Assembly: GCA_031216915.1 (NCBI GenBank)
Contig: CM062296.1
Location: 64,002,367-64,066,366 of the forward strand
Reading direction: 5' to 3'
Origin: Pictodentalium vernedei
Lineage: Eukaryota; Mollusca; Scaphopoda; Dentaliida; Dentaliidae
DNA length: 64,000 nt
The notes under the pieces were generated by a model. That model had not been told where the DNA came from. It worked only from the letters and a program-made list of their open reading frames with translations, and did not search any database. Shown piece after piece: positions 43,180-54,619 of the stretch (position 1 is its first letter; each line of letters begins with the position of its first letter). The translations under genes and the position numbers were made by a program.

Positions 43180-44996
43180 TCCGACGGCAACAAGCGACCC
43201 TTTCGTGAAAGGGAGTCTGCTAGCACATTCAGACGACCCGGTATGTGACGGACAGAAAGAAGAACGTGATGTTCCAATGCAAACAGAAGGATTCTTTCCG
43301 TTAGATTGAACAACGGAACTGAATGAGTGCCTCCCTTATTCCGTATATACGCCACTACTGTCGTATTGTCGGATAGGATTTGGACATGAGCATCGTGAAT
43401 AATGTCCATCCAGTGACGTAACGCAAGCCAAATTGACATCATTTCCTTGATGTTTATGTGCTTGCACAGGAATAGCGGATCCCAAAGACCCTGGCATCTC
43501 GAATCCGTTGGGATTAATGATGCACCCCAACCTGTTTGACTGGCATCCGTCATAATGGTAAAACTCGGATCCGGCAACTGCAGCGGAACTCCTTGAGTTA
43601 ACCACTGAATGTTTGCCCAAGTCTGAATCTCTTGTTTCACTTGATCTGACAAGAGAACGTCTACATCGAGCGAATGAATTTTCACACTCCAATTCTGAGT
43701 CAGGAAAATTTGAAGAGGCCGTGTGCGTAGCCGTCCCATCGGAATGAGATCCGTGGCGGCTCCGCACAGACCTATCAGTCTCATAAATTCTCTCGCCGTG
43801 ACTTTGTCTGTATTCAGACAATAGCGAGCGTAACAACTGACTAATTTCGCTCTGGTTAACGGCAGACGAACGAGATTGTTGTGCGTCTCGAAGCTCATTC
43901 CCAGATGAGTGAATGACTTGGACGGCACCAGATCCGACTTCTCCTCGTTTACTATGAAACCGAGACGTCGGAGCAATAGAAGAAGATTCTGAACATCGTT
44001 CTGAAGCGTTAACTCGTTGCCGTACCTCTGAAGAATGTCGTCCAGGTAGGCCGACGTTACCGCAGACGAATGAGCTCGGAAGTAGATCATTACCGAGTTC
44101 ATTACCCGAGTGAAAGCCCAGGGTGCTAGATTCAATCCGAAGCACATGGCCCGGAACTGATACACCACTCCTAGGACTGCGAAGCGTAGATACTTTCGGA
44201 ATGTCGGATGTACCATGACGTGAAAGTACGCATCTTTGAGATCTATGCTCGTTGCATAATCGTTCACCCGAATACTCGCTCTGACCGATCGAATCGTCTC
44301 CATATAAAACTTCGGAGCGACAATCAGCTTGTTTATCCAGCTCAAATCTATAACTGGACGGAACGAGCCGTCTGGTTTCGGAACCAGAAACAGATGGCTG
44401 TAGAATCCCAGCGATTCCTGGTTTTCTACGACCTCTACCGCGTTCTTCATTAAAAGAGACTGCACCTCTGATAGCAGAGCGTCTCTTTTCTGAGGATTTG
44501 ACGGAAGATGAGTCCATTTTGGACTTCGAGTTAATGGAGGCTTTCGTTTGAAGGATATCTTTAGACCTTCCGAAGTCACTCCTCTCACCCACGGGTCGTC
44601 CGTAATCGACGCCCACTCTTGAGAAAAACTCGACAACCTTCCGCCAACCGGAACGCGATAGAGGTTTAAGCCATCACCTCCTGGATCTGCGAGGCCTGCG
44701 GTAGGAGAAACCACGTCTTCCACGACCCGCACCTCGCCTCGTCGACCTCGGGGCGTCCGACCGATTATCCCGGCCTGAAGGACGTCCCGAACGAGAGTCA
44801 CTATCCTGACGGTCTCTCGAATAAGAGCTAGAGGATGCACCGGAACCTCTATAGGAATCTCTCTTGGGCGGATAAGACCCAGAAGTGCCCGCCTTATTCG
44901 TGTCTGCTGTATCCGACCTTTTAGGAGCGGATCTAAACAACAGAGAATCACTAGCTTTCTTTTTAATATTATCATAAATAGCGGAAAGCTTGCCAT
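42684..44996 (-). CDS. DIRS C ORF2: RT, RNase H, Dam-like region
   Basis: 771-codon frame with YLDD and all four RNase H acidic residues. An ATG at 44996 arises from one base change relative to A. Gln to Lys after YIRN in RNase H is unique to C and lies just after the third catalytic Asp, so some loss of function cannot be excluded. The frame is +1 relative to ORF1, as in the other copies. Confidence 0.9.
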   Translation of the reverse strand: MASFPLFMIILKRKLVILCCLDPLLKGRIQQTRIRRALLGLIRPREIPIEVPVHPLALIRETVRIVTLVRDVLQAGIIGRTPRGRRGEVRVVEDVVSPTAGLADPGGDGLNLYRVPVGGRLSSFSQEWASITDDPWVRGVTSEGLKISFKRKPPLTRSPKWTHLPSNPQKRDALLSEVQSLLMKNAVEVVENQESLGFYSHLFLVPKPDGSFRPVIDLSWINKLIVAPKFYMETIRSVRASIRVNDYATSIDLKDAYFHVMVHPTFRKYLRFAVLGVVYQFRAMCFGLNLAPWAFTRVMNSVMIYFRAHSSAVTSAYLDDILQRYGNELTLQNDVQNLLLLLRRLGFIVNEEKSDLVPSKSFTHLGMSFETHNNLVRLPLTRAKLVSCYARYCLNTDKVTAREFMRLIGLCGAATDLIPMGRLRTRPLQIFLTQNWSVKIHSLDVDVLLSDQVKQEIQTWANIQWLTQGVPLQLPDPSFTIMTDASQTGWGASLIPTDSRCQGLWDPLFLCKHINIKEMMSIWLALRHWMDIIHDAHVQILSDNTTVVAYIRNKGGTHSVPLFNLTERILLFALEHHVLLSVRHIPGRLNVLADSLSRKGRLLPSEWTLNKQVFNQICYQWERPMIDLFATHLNNQLQTYVSPCPDPRAFAVDALSIPWDGMIGYAYPPAPLIQQVLLKIKQSQCKSLLVASLSPQRPWINLLRCLLWDLPRKLPPREDLLWQGKSRQRHHNPQGLNLHVFPLCGPSCMASTLQDEQWTRFLTVGGPPLR

Positions 44997-46776
44997 CAAA
45001 GAGAAGATCTCCTGAGACCGAAGCGACTCTAAGAGAGTTCTTCACCTTAGAATCCACTAGTGTGGATGTAGCTAGGGCTGCGTCACGTCTAACCAACTCC
45101 AGATTTGCCACTGAAAGGGCGGAGTTACACGTGGAATAAGCTACTGCCCTTGAAAGAAGTCTTAAGGAGGATTGTATATCCTGAAACTCTTCCCCTTGAA
45201 GACGCAGTGATAACGCCTTAGTAAGGTGATCTGCGTAAGATAAGGCATCTAAATTGGCTCTGTTAGACGCAATAGCTGTTTCCAACACTGCGGTTGGAAT
45301 AGAAGCTGACGACGGTAATGATAGCTCTAAGTCTTCCGCCTCGTCGTCCATACGCAGAGGAACTCTCGGTATACCCTGACCTGCCGTGTCGAATTTATTC
45401 CTTGCATTAATGAAAGGCAGGTTGAGAGTATTTGCGGACAAGAAACTTGCTTTCCCCGTCCTGGAAGCGAGTTTAAAAATAGCGTCGTTAAATAATTCAA
45501 ATGTTCTTGCAACATTATTGGACTGCGACGGAAACTCGGGAGCGATGTCCCTGAACCGCTCGAAAAAATCAGAGTCCAATGACGCTATAATTCTCCTGTC
45601 CGGAAGCGCAGCAGTCTGGCCCGACGGAACAACTTGAGGAAGAAAGTGCCGGATGAAGTCCACGGCAGCTTTGTGTTGTTCCGAAAGGGATAGCTCCAAT
45701 TCATCCGTATCCCTTTCACCATCCGGTCGGACCTCCCGATGTTCCCGGTCGTCCGCCCCCGATGCTTCGGCGGAGCGTACCGACCCAGCGCCGTCGGATA
45801 ATTCTCGATCCGACACCGTTTCTGTCGGCTGCTGGGATGCTGCGATAAGCTGTGCTATCTGCACTAGAATGTCCGACGTCGAGACCTGCGGAGGAGCGGT
45901 CTTTCGCTGCTTCGCCGAGGGCAGCTCCGCATCAGATGGCTCCCGCATACTTTTCCTATGCGAACGTCCGGAGTCCATCGGTCTCGAATCCCTGGCTGCC
46001 GGATGGTGTGACCTGGTCGCCGAAGAATCCTTCATCGGTGAAGCTGGCAAAATATCGGAGGTCACGCAGCCAAGGTGCGGTCGTGTGCGCCGATGAGAAG
46101 AGGAAGCCTTAACAGTCTCTGCGGACTGCTTATACAACGGAGCGTCCCGAGCGACGGACGTATGCTCCGCTAAAGACACATTTTGTACCACAACATCTGG
46201 TCCCAGATGTTGTTGTACGAGAGAGGGGCCTCTCTCGCTCGCGGCCCGGCTGGACCTGGACGAGCTAGGAACCGGACTAAAAGGCTTCCTCCGTTCTCGT
46301 TCACTATCCGCCGTCACTGGGTGTGCATCTATTATTTTTATAGTGCTCGCATCACCCAAAATTTCCTCTTGGACCGAATCGGACGAACCCGGCTGCCGAA
46401 CCATTCGGTGAATGGACGCTACACCGGGCGAGCTAGCGGACGACATTTGTCTTATCTCCATGAGCACTTTTGCCGCTAGCTCTGTATTTATTTGTGACGA
46501 CAGACGCACACTTGAAGAAGATAACATGGAAACATCACCCTGTTCTGGTTCCTCTGAAATAGAAACTGAGAGAGTAGAGTGACCTTGTGGAGAAAGAGCC
46601 GGCATCGCTCTTTCTCCAGAAACAACATATCGTGACACACGTTTCCAATGTTTCTCATCCCAATGTTCACATACAGGACAGGGATTAATGCGAGAACACT
46701 GACTACAATTAATACAATAATCATGAAAGTCAGAGGAAGATTTCTTCCTATTACAATTTGAACAAAGTCCCTTCAT
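44674..46776 (-). CDS. DIRS C ORF1: Gag-like protein, 700 aa
   Basis: Open from the ATG at 46776. The N-terminal Cys/His cluster is present with one change (His to Tyr at residue 20), so that position is unlikely to be a zinc ligand. The C-terminal RS/RG tail is present. The stop is TGA, with the recombinase frame following in register. Confidence 0.85.
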   Translation of the reverse strand: MKGLCSNCNRKKSSSDFHDYCINCSQCSRINPCPVCEHWDEKHWKRVSRYVVSGERAMPALSPQGHSTLSVSISEEPEQGDVSMLSSSSVRLSSQINTELAAKVLMEIRQMSSASSPGVASIHRMVRQPGSSDSVQEEILGDASTIKIIDAHPVTADSERERRKPFSPVPSSSRSSRAASERGPSLVQQHLGPDVVVQNVSLAEHTSVARDAPLYKQSAETVKASSSHRRTRPHLGCVTSDILPASPMKDSSATRSHHPAARDSRPMDSGRSHRKSMREPSDAELPSAKQRKTAPPQVSTSDILVQIAQLIAASQQPTETVSDRELSDGAGSVRSAEASGADDREHREVRPDGERDTDELELSLSEQHKAAVDFIRHFLPQVVPSGQTAALPDRRIIASLDSDFFERFRDIAPEFPSQSNNVARTFELFNDAIFKLASRTGKASFLSANTLNLPFINARNKFDTAGQGIPRVPLRMDDEAEDLELSLPSSASIPTAVLETAIASNRANLDALSYADHLTKALSLRLQGEEFQDIQSSLRLLSRAVAYSTCNSALSVANLELVRRDAALATSTLVDSKVKNSLRVASVSGDLLFDGKLSAIYDNIKKKASDSLLFRSAPKRSDTADTNKAGTSGSYPPKRDSYRGSGASSSSYSRDRQDSDSRSGRPSGRDNRSDAPRSTRRGAGRGRRGFSYRRPRRSRR

Positions 46777-47865
46777 TGTGAAAGAACAACAATAAGTCCT
46801 AGTTACTCGCAAAAACCCCTGGCACAAAGATACATAATAACATGATCCATTAATAAATGAAAAAACAATTGCAAAACAAAATAATTTTGAAAAAATATTT
46901 TTTCAGAGAAGCCCAAGTTGCTGAAAAGTAACGTTGAGCCCCGATGGATCCGATGGCAAAGTGTGGTCAAAAATTTTAAAATTATATAAAATAATTAATG
47001 AGACACTTTCGGATAATATAAATGTATCTTATAATGAGATAAACTACCACAAAGGTAAACAGCCCCCCTCAAAAAAGGCTGTTGCCAATGAAAACAAACA
47101 GTGTAAACACAGTAGAAAACATGACTCCAGGCACTGAAGAAACTGGCCCGGAATCAGTCATCAATTACACTCTATCTGATGCAAAACAGAGACTCCCAGG
47201 GGAGAATCTGCAGAACATCAGATGGAAGATGCAGAACACAAACGTTATACACCCATGGGTGAAAACGTAACTATGGGGAAAATAACAGAAAACATTCTGT
47301 AACCAAGCAACTCTCCCAGGGAATTTTAGAAATGAAACTTCTCAAAAATATGCCAAAAGCATGGGAGAATTGCAAGGGGGGACTTTAGAAGGCTAGGGGA
47401 GAGGAAACACTGAATAAGCAGTGCAACAATTAGCAAGAATGACAACAAGAGGCCCATGCCTCGAAAATAGGCAACTTAACATAATTTCAACAAAAAAATT
47501 TTAAGTACAGCCCTGATTATTTTTTGCCACTTCTTTTTTCCTCTCCTCCTTCTATCCTCCTTAGAATCACATTTTCTCCAAGAATTACGTGTCTGGCATC
47601 CTTTAAACTGAGATTTACAAGCACAAAGATCAGTGAGATGTTGACTGATGAAGGGCCAAACAGAGAATGATATTTGGCGCCAATTTCGGGACGACTGCGT
47701 CACTGCGCATGCGCAGTAGAGTCGTACTATGGAGGTCCTTTAGGACATGATTTCTTTTTGTTTTGGATGCAAATTTTGGGGATTGGGGGGCAAAATTTGT
47801 GTTTGGCCCTGGTTTTTGTGGAGTTAGCACCAGCTAAGTCTGGGTCATTGGTACAGTATAAAAAT

Positions 47866-47938
47866 ATAATATTTTTTCAGCTGCTGAATTTGCAAATTAC
47901 GTGGGCGGATGCGGGCGATTCGTTGGGTAAACGGTTAA
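47866..47938. mobile_element. TTAA-type hairpin MITE, right part, host of DIRS C
   Basis: ATAATATTTTTTCAG... up to CGTTGGGTAAACGGTTAA, the complement of the left TIR at 40586. Confidence 0.75.
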
Positions 47939-48821
47939 ACTGCATCTGATCAGCCTGATACATGTAGCTCAGTTTGGGTGAGCAAAAGACCATATTTCCA
48001 AATCACAGGTTAAACGAACCCAACAAAAGTCGAGCCCATCTCGTTCGAACTTTTATCCAGATGGACAGTTTGGAGGGGGTGCCCTGGGGAGTCAAAAGGT
48101 TTTAGTGTGCTGGGTAGCACATGTTGGGGCATGAAACCCATTACACTCATCCCTTACAGTATTTTCTGAATTGGTAGGCCATGGCCCAGGTCGAACAAGC
48201 CAAGACAGGGTGCCACCAAACCGTTATAAGCAGACAAGCCAGACAGACCACAAATGCACCTGGAGCCACCCACTCAGGAAACAAGGTGGGGAATAGAGCA
48301 GACATGGTCAACCGGCTAATCGATTAACCGACGATCAACATCGAGATAAATCAAAAAAGTCCTTGATCGATTAATCGTTACCTTTGAACTACCGCATTAC
48401 AGGTGTTAACACTGTAACAAGCACACACCCGACTCACGTAGACACTGACACACTCACTCGTCGGCGAGTTATCTGTTTAAAATGTATGCAGTACTCGCTA
48501 TGACGCTGTTAAAACATCAGTGAAGTCGGCATGTCTTTTATCCTGATAACATCATCACTTTCAGTTTCCATATTTTCATGCAAATTGTCTCCCCCAGTCA
48601 TGATGTTAAGTGTGAGATTTCAGTAGATGCCACCTCCCAGTGGTGTCATCTACTTAATCCCATACTCACTTTTAAGGCACCATACACCAGGCCTTCATTC
48701 GAAAATCTTGATTACATTTTGTAGGCACATGTTCTAAAGTAAAACTCAATATTGGCATTGTCAGCACTGCATGTGGTCATCTGTATTTGAATGTTAAGTA
48801 TCCTACGTCCCAGTAATTCCA
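47939..48821. other. No gene recognised; hAT-like scrap
   Basis: 48300-48400 carries motifs (GGCTAATCGATTAACCGACG, CTTGATCGATTAATCG) like the sub-terminal repeats of hAT-type elements. The rest is unassigned. Confidence 0.45.
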
Positions 48822-49010
48822 TTAACCCTTTACCCAACGTAACGGCCAAAACCGGCCAGCGCTATTCTCAAAAATCGCCAATTAATTTTCAAAATATTTT
48901 CATTTTTTGTCTCAAAAACATAGGTTATGACCCCTCGTTGGAACGAGCTCGTCGAGCTCGTTCCAACGAGGGGTCATAACCTATGTTTTTGAGACAAAAA
49001 ATGAAAAAAT
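48822..49010. mobile_element. TTAA-type hairpin MITE, left part, host of DIRS D
   Basis: Near-identical to the host of B (TTAACCCTTTACCCAACGTA, palindrome 48901-49003). DIRS D enters at the same position as B does in its own host copy. Confidence 0.75.
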
Positions 49011-49979
49011 GTTAAAAAATTTATAGTAATTTATATATTTTTTATACTTACCAATGACCCAGACATAGCTGGTGCTAACTCTTAAAATATAGGGCCAAAC
49101 ACAAATTTTGCCCCCCAATCCTCAAAATTTGCATCTAAAACTAAAGAAAACATGTCCTGAAAGGCCCTCCACACTTCGCCCCTACTGCGCATGCGCAGTG
49201 TCAAGGACGTTCCGAAATTGGCGCCATTTATCATTCTAATAACCAGTGCCTGGTAAGCGCTATGTACTCAGCGGGGAGGCAAGAGTTCCCAACTCCTGGG
49301 AGGGCCATCCCCGTCTGGGTCATTGGTAAGTATAAAAAATATATAAATTACTATAAATTTTTTAACATTTTTATACTGTACCAATGACCCAGACATAGCT
49401 GAATAGTAAAAAGGCTGGAGGGCCAAGGACATAGAGCAAAATGGAATACGCTCAATAAAATAAAATAGAGTCATCCCCTGTAGGGAAAAGAAGTAATAGG
49501 CCTTACATGTATCTTTCTTATTTATGATAAATTAGAAAGATACAACACCTTCCAAAAATTGAGCTTCATACATCCATGTACTCTATTAATATCCAATAAT
49601 CCTTATACTAATAATTTTTAAAGTAAGCCAATAATAAAGTAAGTCTAGAGAATAGAGACTCTTATACTCCTAAAAGTGTGTGAGAATTGCATAATCATGT
49701 CCGTTGACATATGCAATATTCAAAAGCTATACTTTAAAAACTAAGACTTGAATGAATTTTATAAACTTAAACTTCTCACTAAACAACCATCCCAATAACA
49801 GCTCAGAATTACTAACTCCGGAGGAGGTATCCCCTTGTTTTCATAGTAAAAACAGGTGACCCAAGGGAACACCCTCCCCCCCCCCCCCCTTTTTCTTGCC
49901 CTGGGTCAAATAGCCCAGAGCGAAGAGGGCAGCCGAACGGAGACACTGCCGAAACAGACAGCCTACCTAGCTATAGTAG

Positions 49980-50821
49980 CAACTGTTAAGTGAATGACAT
50001 TCTGAGCAGTAGATAATAGACCTAACAATAGAGGCCTCCAGAAATGGACTCGATATTTCTGAGATAAAATTCATGAATGGATGGCTGAGCGCAATGAGCA
50101 GCCTTCAAAAATCTATAATAGCAACACTATTAATGTAAGCCCAAGAAGTAGAAGAACTCTTACTTCATGAGCCGAAATCTTAAGCACAACTGCTAAGCCA
50201 ATGATATACCATAAGCAGTACGCTAGTTAATAGAATCCATTAACAATAAAATGGAGCGTAACGTCCTTCTACTAGACATCAAAGACAGAAGAAGCTTACG
50301 CCCTTGTAATAAACAGATATCTGTTTATAAATACATAAACTGTACCCGGAAAGAGTAAAGGCCTATGCCCATACGAAGACGGAAGGACCTTAAAATAATA
50401 GGTTCCGGATAATAGGAGCCTAACTCTTATGCAACAATCCAACCTAAATAGTAACGGAAGTATTGATTCCGAAACTATGAAAGTGAAAATCATCCATCGA
50501 TAGTGCATGAAACTCACTGACTCTACAGTAAAAGAGAAACCAACAGAATTACTGTCTAAAAGGTCAGAATTTGAAAACTACTGTTTCCAGAGGCTCAAAT
50601 GATTACTTAGCTAAATAAGAACCTGAAGTTAAAATCCGTATAGGAATTTAATCTAAAGATTCTAAGTCTATTTATCAAAAAGTTACTAACTGACTTAGAT
50701 AAAGAGACAAAAGACTCAATTGTAAACTATCGTAGAGTGCATAGGTATGAGGTAACATAAACCTATAACCTAAATAACAACAGGCTGCAGTAGATCTTGT
50801 GAAACAAGTATACTAAAAAAT
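49980..50821 (-). pseudogene. DIRS D recombinase remnant
   Basis: Alignable to A 2942-3825 with frequent small indels and stops. No frame longer than about 75 codons survives. Confidence 0.82.
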
Positions 50822-50827
50822 AGCAAT

Positions 50828-52020
50828 CAGGCCTGGCATTCTGAAAAATGCAGGAGGGCAAAAAATCGCTCACCTCAATCAGCTTAGGAGAGCAATTAGC
50901 TTTACACAGCATTTTAAGTATCCAGTTGAACGATTTATTTATTTATTTATTTATTTATTTATTGGTGTTTAAGGTCACATACTTATGCACAATGGCTAAT
51001 CGTGACCGTGACAGTTTTACGGGTGGAGGAAGCCGGAGTACCTGGAGAGAACCACCGAGCAACGACGAGCAGCTGTCAGCTCCCCAACATCGTAACTCTG
51101 AACTCTGCACCGCAGCACAGGCAGGGTTAGATTGGTTGAAGACATGCGCACCATCGACGTGCAGTACGCCTCAGTACACAGCGTCATCGTGCCCCCATGT
51201 AGGCAATCGGGGTGAAGTGTCTTGCCCAAGGACACAACGCAGTTGCCGCAGGTGGGATTCGAACCGAGGACCTCTCGGCTTGCAGCCTGCACCTCTACCA
51301 ACTGAGCCACCGCGCCCCCTTCCAGTTGAACGAACTCATTGAAACTGAAACCAACAGACTACATCAGTGATTTTATTAACTTTACAAAGGTAAAGCGAAA
51401 TCTCTTAGACATCTAGATGTCTCACTCAACAACCGAACACACACTTGACAAGACCTGTGTGTGTACCCAGACCTGTTGTCCAAGAAAGTCATACCCCTAC
51501 CACTACCACCTTCAACCCCCCAATGGGGGGTTGAAGGTGGTAGTGGTAGGCGTATGACTTTCTTGGACAACAGGTCTGCTTGAATCTACAGTCACATTCT
51601 GGTGCAAGTGCTTCAATTGACAGGGTAGTAGTAATGGTAGTATATTATAATGTCAATATTCCTTGAATAATTACCCCTCTCAAACTGTGATGTCAGTTGT
51701 TGAACTTGAAACTGACAGAAAAAAAAAAATATTGCTGTGACCCATTTTGCTTCAAATGATTGCAACTGTGTTTGGGTATGGTTGCAGCCATTACCTTTTA
51801 CCACTAAACCACTTTCAAAATGAAATTACGTGATGTTATGTGACTTCGAAGTTAAATTGCATTTTTGCTTTACAACAAAAATTTAATGTGAGCATAATAC
51901 ATGTAATCTCAATCATCCCAGACCAAAATATTTAGGAGGGCAATTTTTCGCTCTCCTTAATTCTTTCAGGAGAGCAGTAAGGAGGGCTAAAAAATCGCTC
52001 TCCTGAAATTGATAAACCTG
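50828..52020. mobile_element. Non-autonomous DNA transposon with 6-bp TSD, copy 2 (inverted, SINE inside)
   Basis: Reverse complement of 23888-24655. Ends CAGGCCTGGCA and ATAAACCTG; target duplication AGCAAT at 50822-50827 and 52021-52026. The internal hairpin is at about 51477-51572 (GTGGTAGGCGTATGACTTTC and complement). It holds a complete SINE. Sub-terminal GGAGAGC repeats are preserved. Confidence 0.87.
50934..51320 (-). mobile_element. Full-length tRNA-derived SINE (387 bp)
   Basis: On the minus strand the head carries an A box (TGGCTCAGTTGG, 51309-51298) and a B box (GGTTCGAATCC, 51265-51255) in tRNA-like spacing. The body is shared with copies at 11299 and 39490, and the tail is (AAAT)n at 50934-50960. 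It is flanked by the 13-bp direct repeat TCCAGTTGAACGA (50921-50933, 51321-51333). RNA polymerase III transcription and LINE-mediated insertion are inferred from these features. Confidence 0.9.
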
Positions 52021-52026
52021 AGCAAT

Positions 52027-53085
52027 GAGTAGTATGGATGGATCAACCATATGAACATAATGATCCCTACACCACGACGGAAGAGCCTCCACTTTAGTCG
52101 CATAGAATAGCGAAGAAGAGGATCTCCTATAGTAAGAAATCGCGTCCAAAGCTCGTCCAGTACAGTGCTTACAATGCAATACGGACCACACAACGGAATA
52201 CATGAAGGTTGCGACCTTGCTGGTTGTGATAAAGATGACACGATTTACCCAGTGAAAAAAGATCCTCACATAGAGGAAGATTTCACGTTAAGATCCACAG
52301 TAGACAAGAGAGTAAATTACTCATGATCTCTGTGAAGATAGAGATGCTATCAACAGAAATGTATTGTGGTTGTTTATCTTAGCAATACCTGCTAAAACAA
52401 CAGCGCCGGAGGATACGCGTATCCTATCATTCCGTCCTATAGATCAATAGAGCGTTAACAGTATTAGCTCAGAGATCTGGACAAGCCAACACATACGTCT
52501 GCAATTGATTAGCAAGCTGTGTCATAAATAAAACATCATTGGGCGCTCCCATAGATAGCAAATCTGATTGAATACTTGTTTGTTGAGAGTCCATTCTGAC
52601 AGCAACAAGCGACCCGTAAGAGAACGGGAGTGCGATAAAACAATCAGACGACCCAGAATATGACGGACCAAAACTGAACTTGGTGTACTATAACCAACAG
52701 ACAGATTCTTTCCATTAAATTGAATAACGGAAACGAAAGAGTGCCTCCCTGGTTCCGGAGATACGCCACTACTGTCGAATTAAAGGACAGGAATTTGAGC
52801 ATGCGTTTCTGAATAATGTTCATGCAATGACAAAAAGCAAGCCTAAAAAACATTATTCCGCGGAAGTTAAACTGATAGCTAAAAGACTGCGGAACCCAAA
52901 GACCCTGGCACTTCGAATCCGTAGGGATCAGTATATATCCCAATCTGTTTGACTGGCAACCGTCATAACAGCCACACTCGGGTCCGGCAACTGCGGCGGC
53001 ACTCTCTGAGTCAACCACCGAATGTTTGCCCCAGTCTGAATCTCTTGTAACACTAGATAGACAAGAGAATGTATAAATCAAGCAA
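52027..53085 (-). pseudogene. DIRS D ORF2/recombinase overlap remnant; RT palm deleted
   Basis: Aligns to A from about 3805 to 4900 (recombinase N-terminus, Dam-like region, RNase H), heavily mutated. At about 53085 it jumps directly to sequence matching A 6190, so about 1.3 kb containing the RT catalytic region (YLDD) is deleted. Confidence 0.8.
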
Positions 53086-54600
53086 TTCATGGATTGCCGG
53101 AAAGTTGCCGTCGAAGAGAAGCTCCTCCGAGAACGAAGCGACTCTGAGAGAGTTCTTAACCTACTATCCACGCGTGGATGTAGCTAGGGCTGCATCACGT
53201 CTAACCAACTCCAATCAGCCACTGAAGGGCGGAGTTATACGTGAACAAACTACTGCCCTCAAAAGAAATTACATTGAGAATAATATCCCGTAAATCTTTT
53301 CTTGAAGACGTAATGATAACGCCTCAGTAAGGCGGATTACGTATAATAAAGCGTCTAAGTTAAGTCTACTATACATAATGTCGTTCCCAACATTGAAAAT
53401 GGAAAAGACATAAACGGCGAAAAAGAATATATGCAGTCTTTAATCACACCGTCTAGACGCATATGAACTCTCGGTATGCCCTGCTCTGCCAAAATAAACT
53501 ATATGTAAAACAGATAAAATGGCAGAAATGAGCCACGCGGACAAGAAACTAAACTATCATGCTTAGTAGCAGGCTTGTATATATATATAAATATATAGCG
53601 TCGAAAAATAAAACACATGTTGTAATGACAATATTGGACTGCGTCGGTAAGTCAGGGACAAAGTCCCTGTACCGATCGAAAAATCCGAGTCCAATGACGC
53701 TATAAGTCTCTTATCCAAGATCGCAGCAATGAAGTCCGAAAAATAATCACTGGAAGAAATGCCATAAGATATGAAAGGCATCTTCCGATACTACTAAAGG
53801 GAAAACTCGAAATCTTTCGAATCCCTTTCGCCATCCTGTCGGACCCTATAAAGCGTTCGGTCGTCCGTAGCTTGATGCAACCGCGGACCGCACCGACCCA
53901 GCGCCGTCGGATAATTCCTGATTCGACCGAGAAACCGTCAATTGCTGGGATGCTGTGAAACAACTGTGCTAACTCGGATAGCACGTCCGTCACTGAGGCC
54001 TGAGGAGCAGCGGTCTTACGATGCATTGCCGCAGGAAGCTCCGAGATCGTTACCCCGTGCATACTTCCAATATGCGAGCGAACGGAGTGTATAGGCCTCG
54101 TGTCCCTTGGCTACCGGATGGCGCGACCTATTCGCTGTGGAATCACTGAATGCCGAAACTGATCGGATACTCGAGGTCACGTAGCCAATGTGCGGTCGTG
54201 TGCCCTGCTGTGAGGATGAGGAAGCATTAAAGACAGTCTCTCGGACTGTCAATATAACGGAGCGTCCCGAGCAACGGACATATGCTCCGAATGTAAAATA
54301 TCTGAACCACAACATGCGGTACCCTATGTTGTTGGCTTCCTCCGATCTGTCCTCAATCTGCCGTCACTGGGTGAGTACTAAAGTAATTAAAGTGCTCGCA
54401 TCACCCAAATCTCCTTCCTAGACCGCAACGGACGAACCCGGCAGCCGAACCATTCGATGAATGTACGCTACACCGGGTGAGCTAGCGAATGTCACTCCGT
54501 AAGCGATAGACATATTCCATGAGCACTTATTGCCGCTAACTCTTCATTAACTATGACGACAGAGGCACACTTTGAAAGACATCTCCATAACTCTTCGAAC
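53086..54600 (-). pseudogene. DIRS D ORF1 remnant, first segment
   Basis: Aligns to A from about 6190 to 7735 with many indels. Landmarks such as TGGACTGCGTCGG and CGAACCATTCGATGAATG are recognisable. No usable frame. Confidence 0.8.
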
Positions 54601-54619
54601 AAGAAACCAGAAATGCTTG

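Larger units (their letters stand above)
40735..47865 (-). mobile_element. DIRS retrotransposon, copy C
   Basis: Same layout; ICR 41037-41125, 5' terminal repeat 47664-47865. It shares diagnostic changes with E (terminal repeat GCGCCAAATATC, AATACAGACAA in RT, loss of one base in CTCCACAAAAACC). ORF1, ORF2 and the recombinase core are all open, so it may be autonomous. Confidence 0.93.

Noticed and set aside
50934-51320. tRNA gene on the minus strand near 51255-51320
   Set aside because: A and B boxes are present, but the sequence continues into a repeated body with an AAAT tail and is flanked by a 13-bp duplication, so it is a SINE head.
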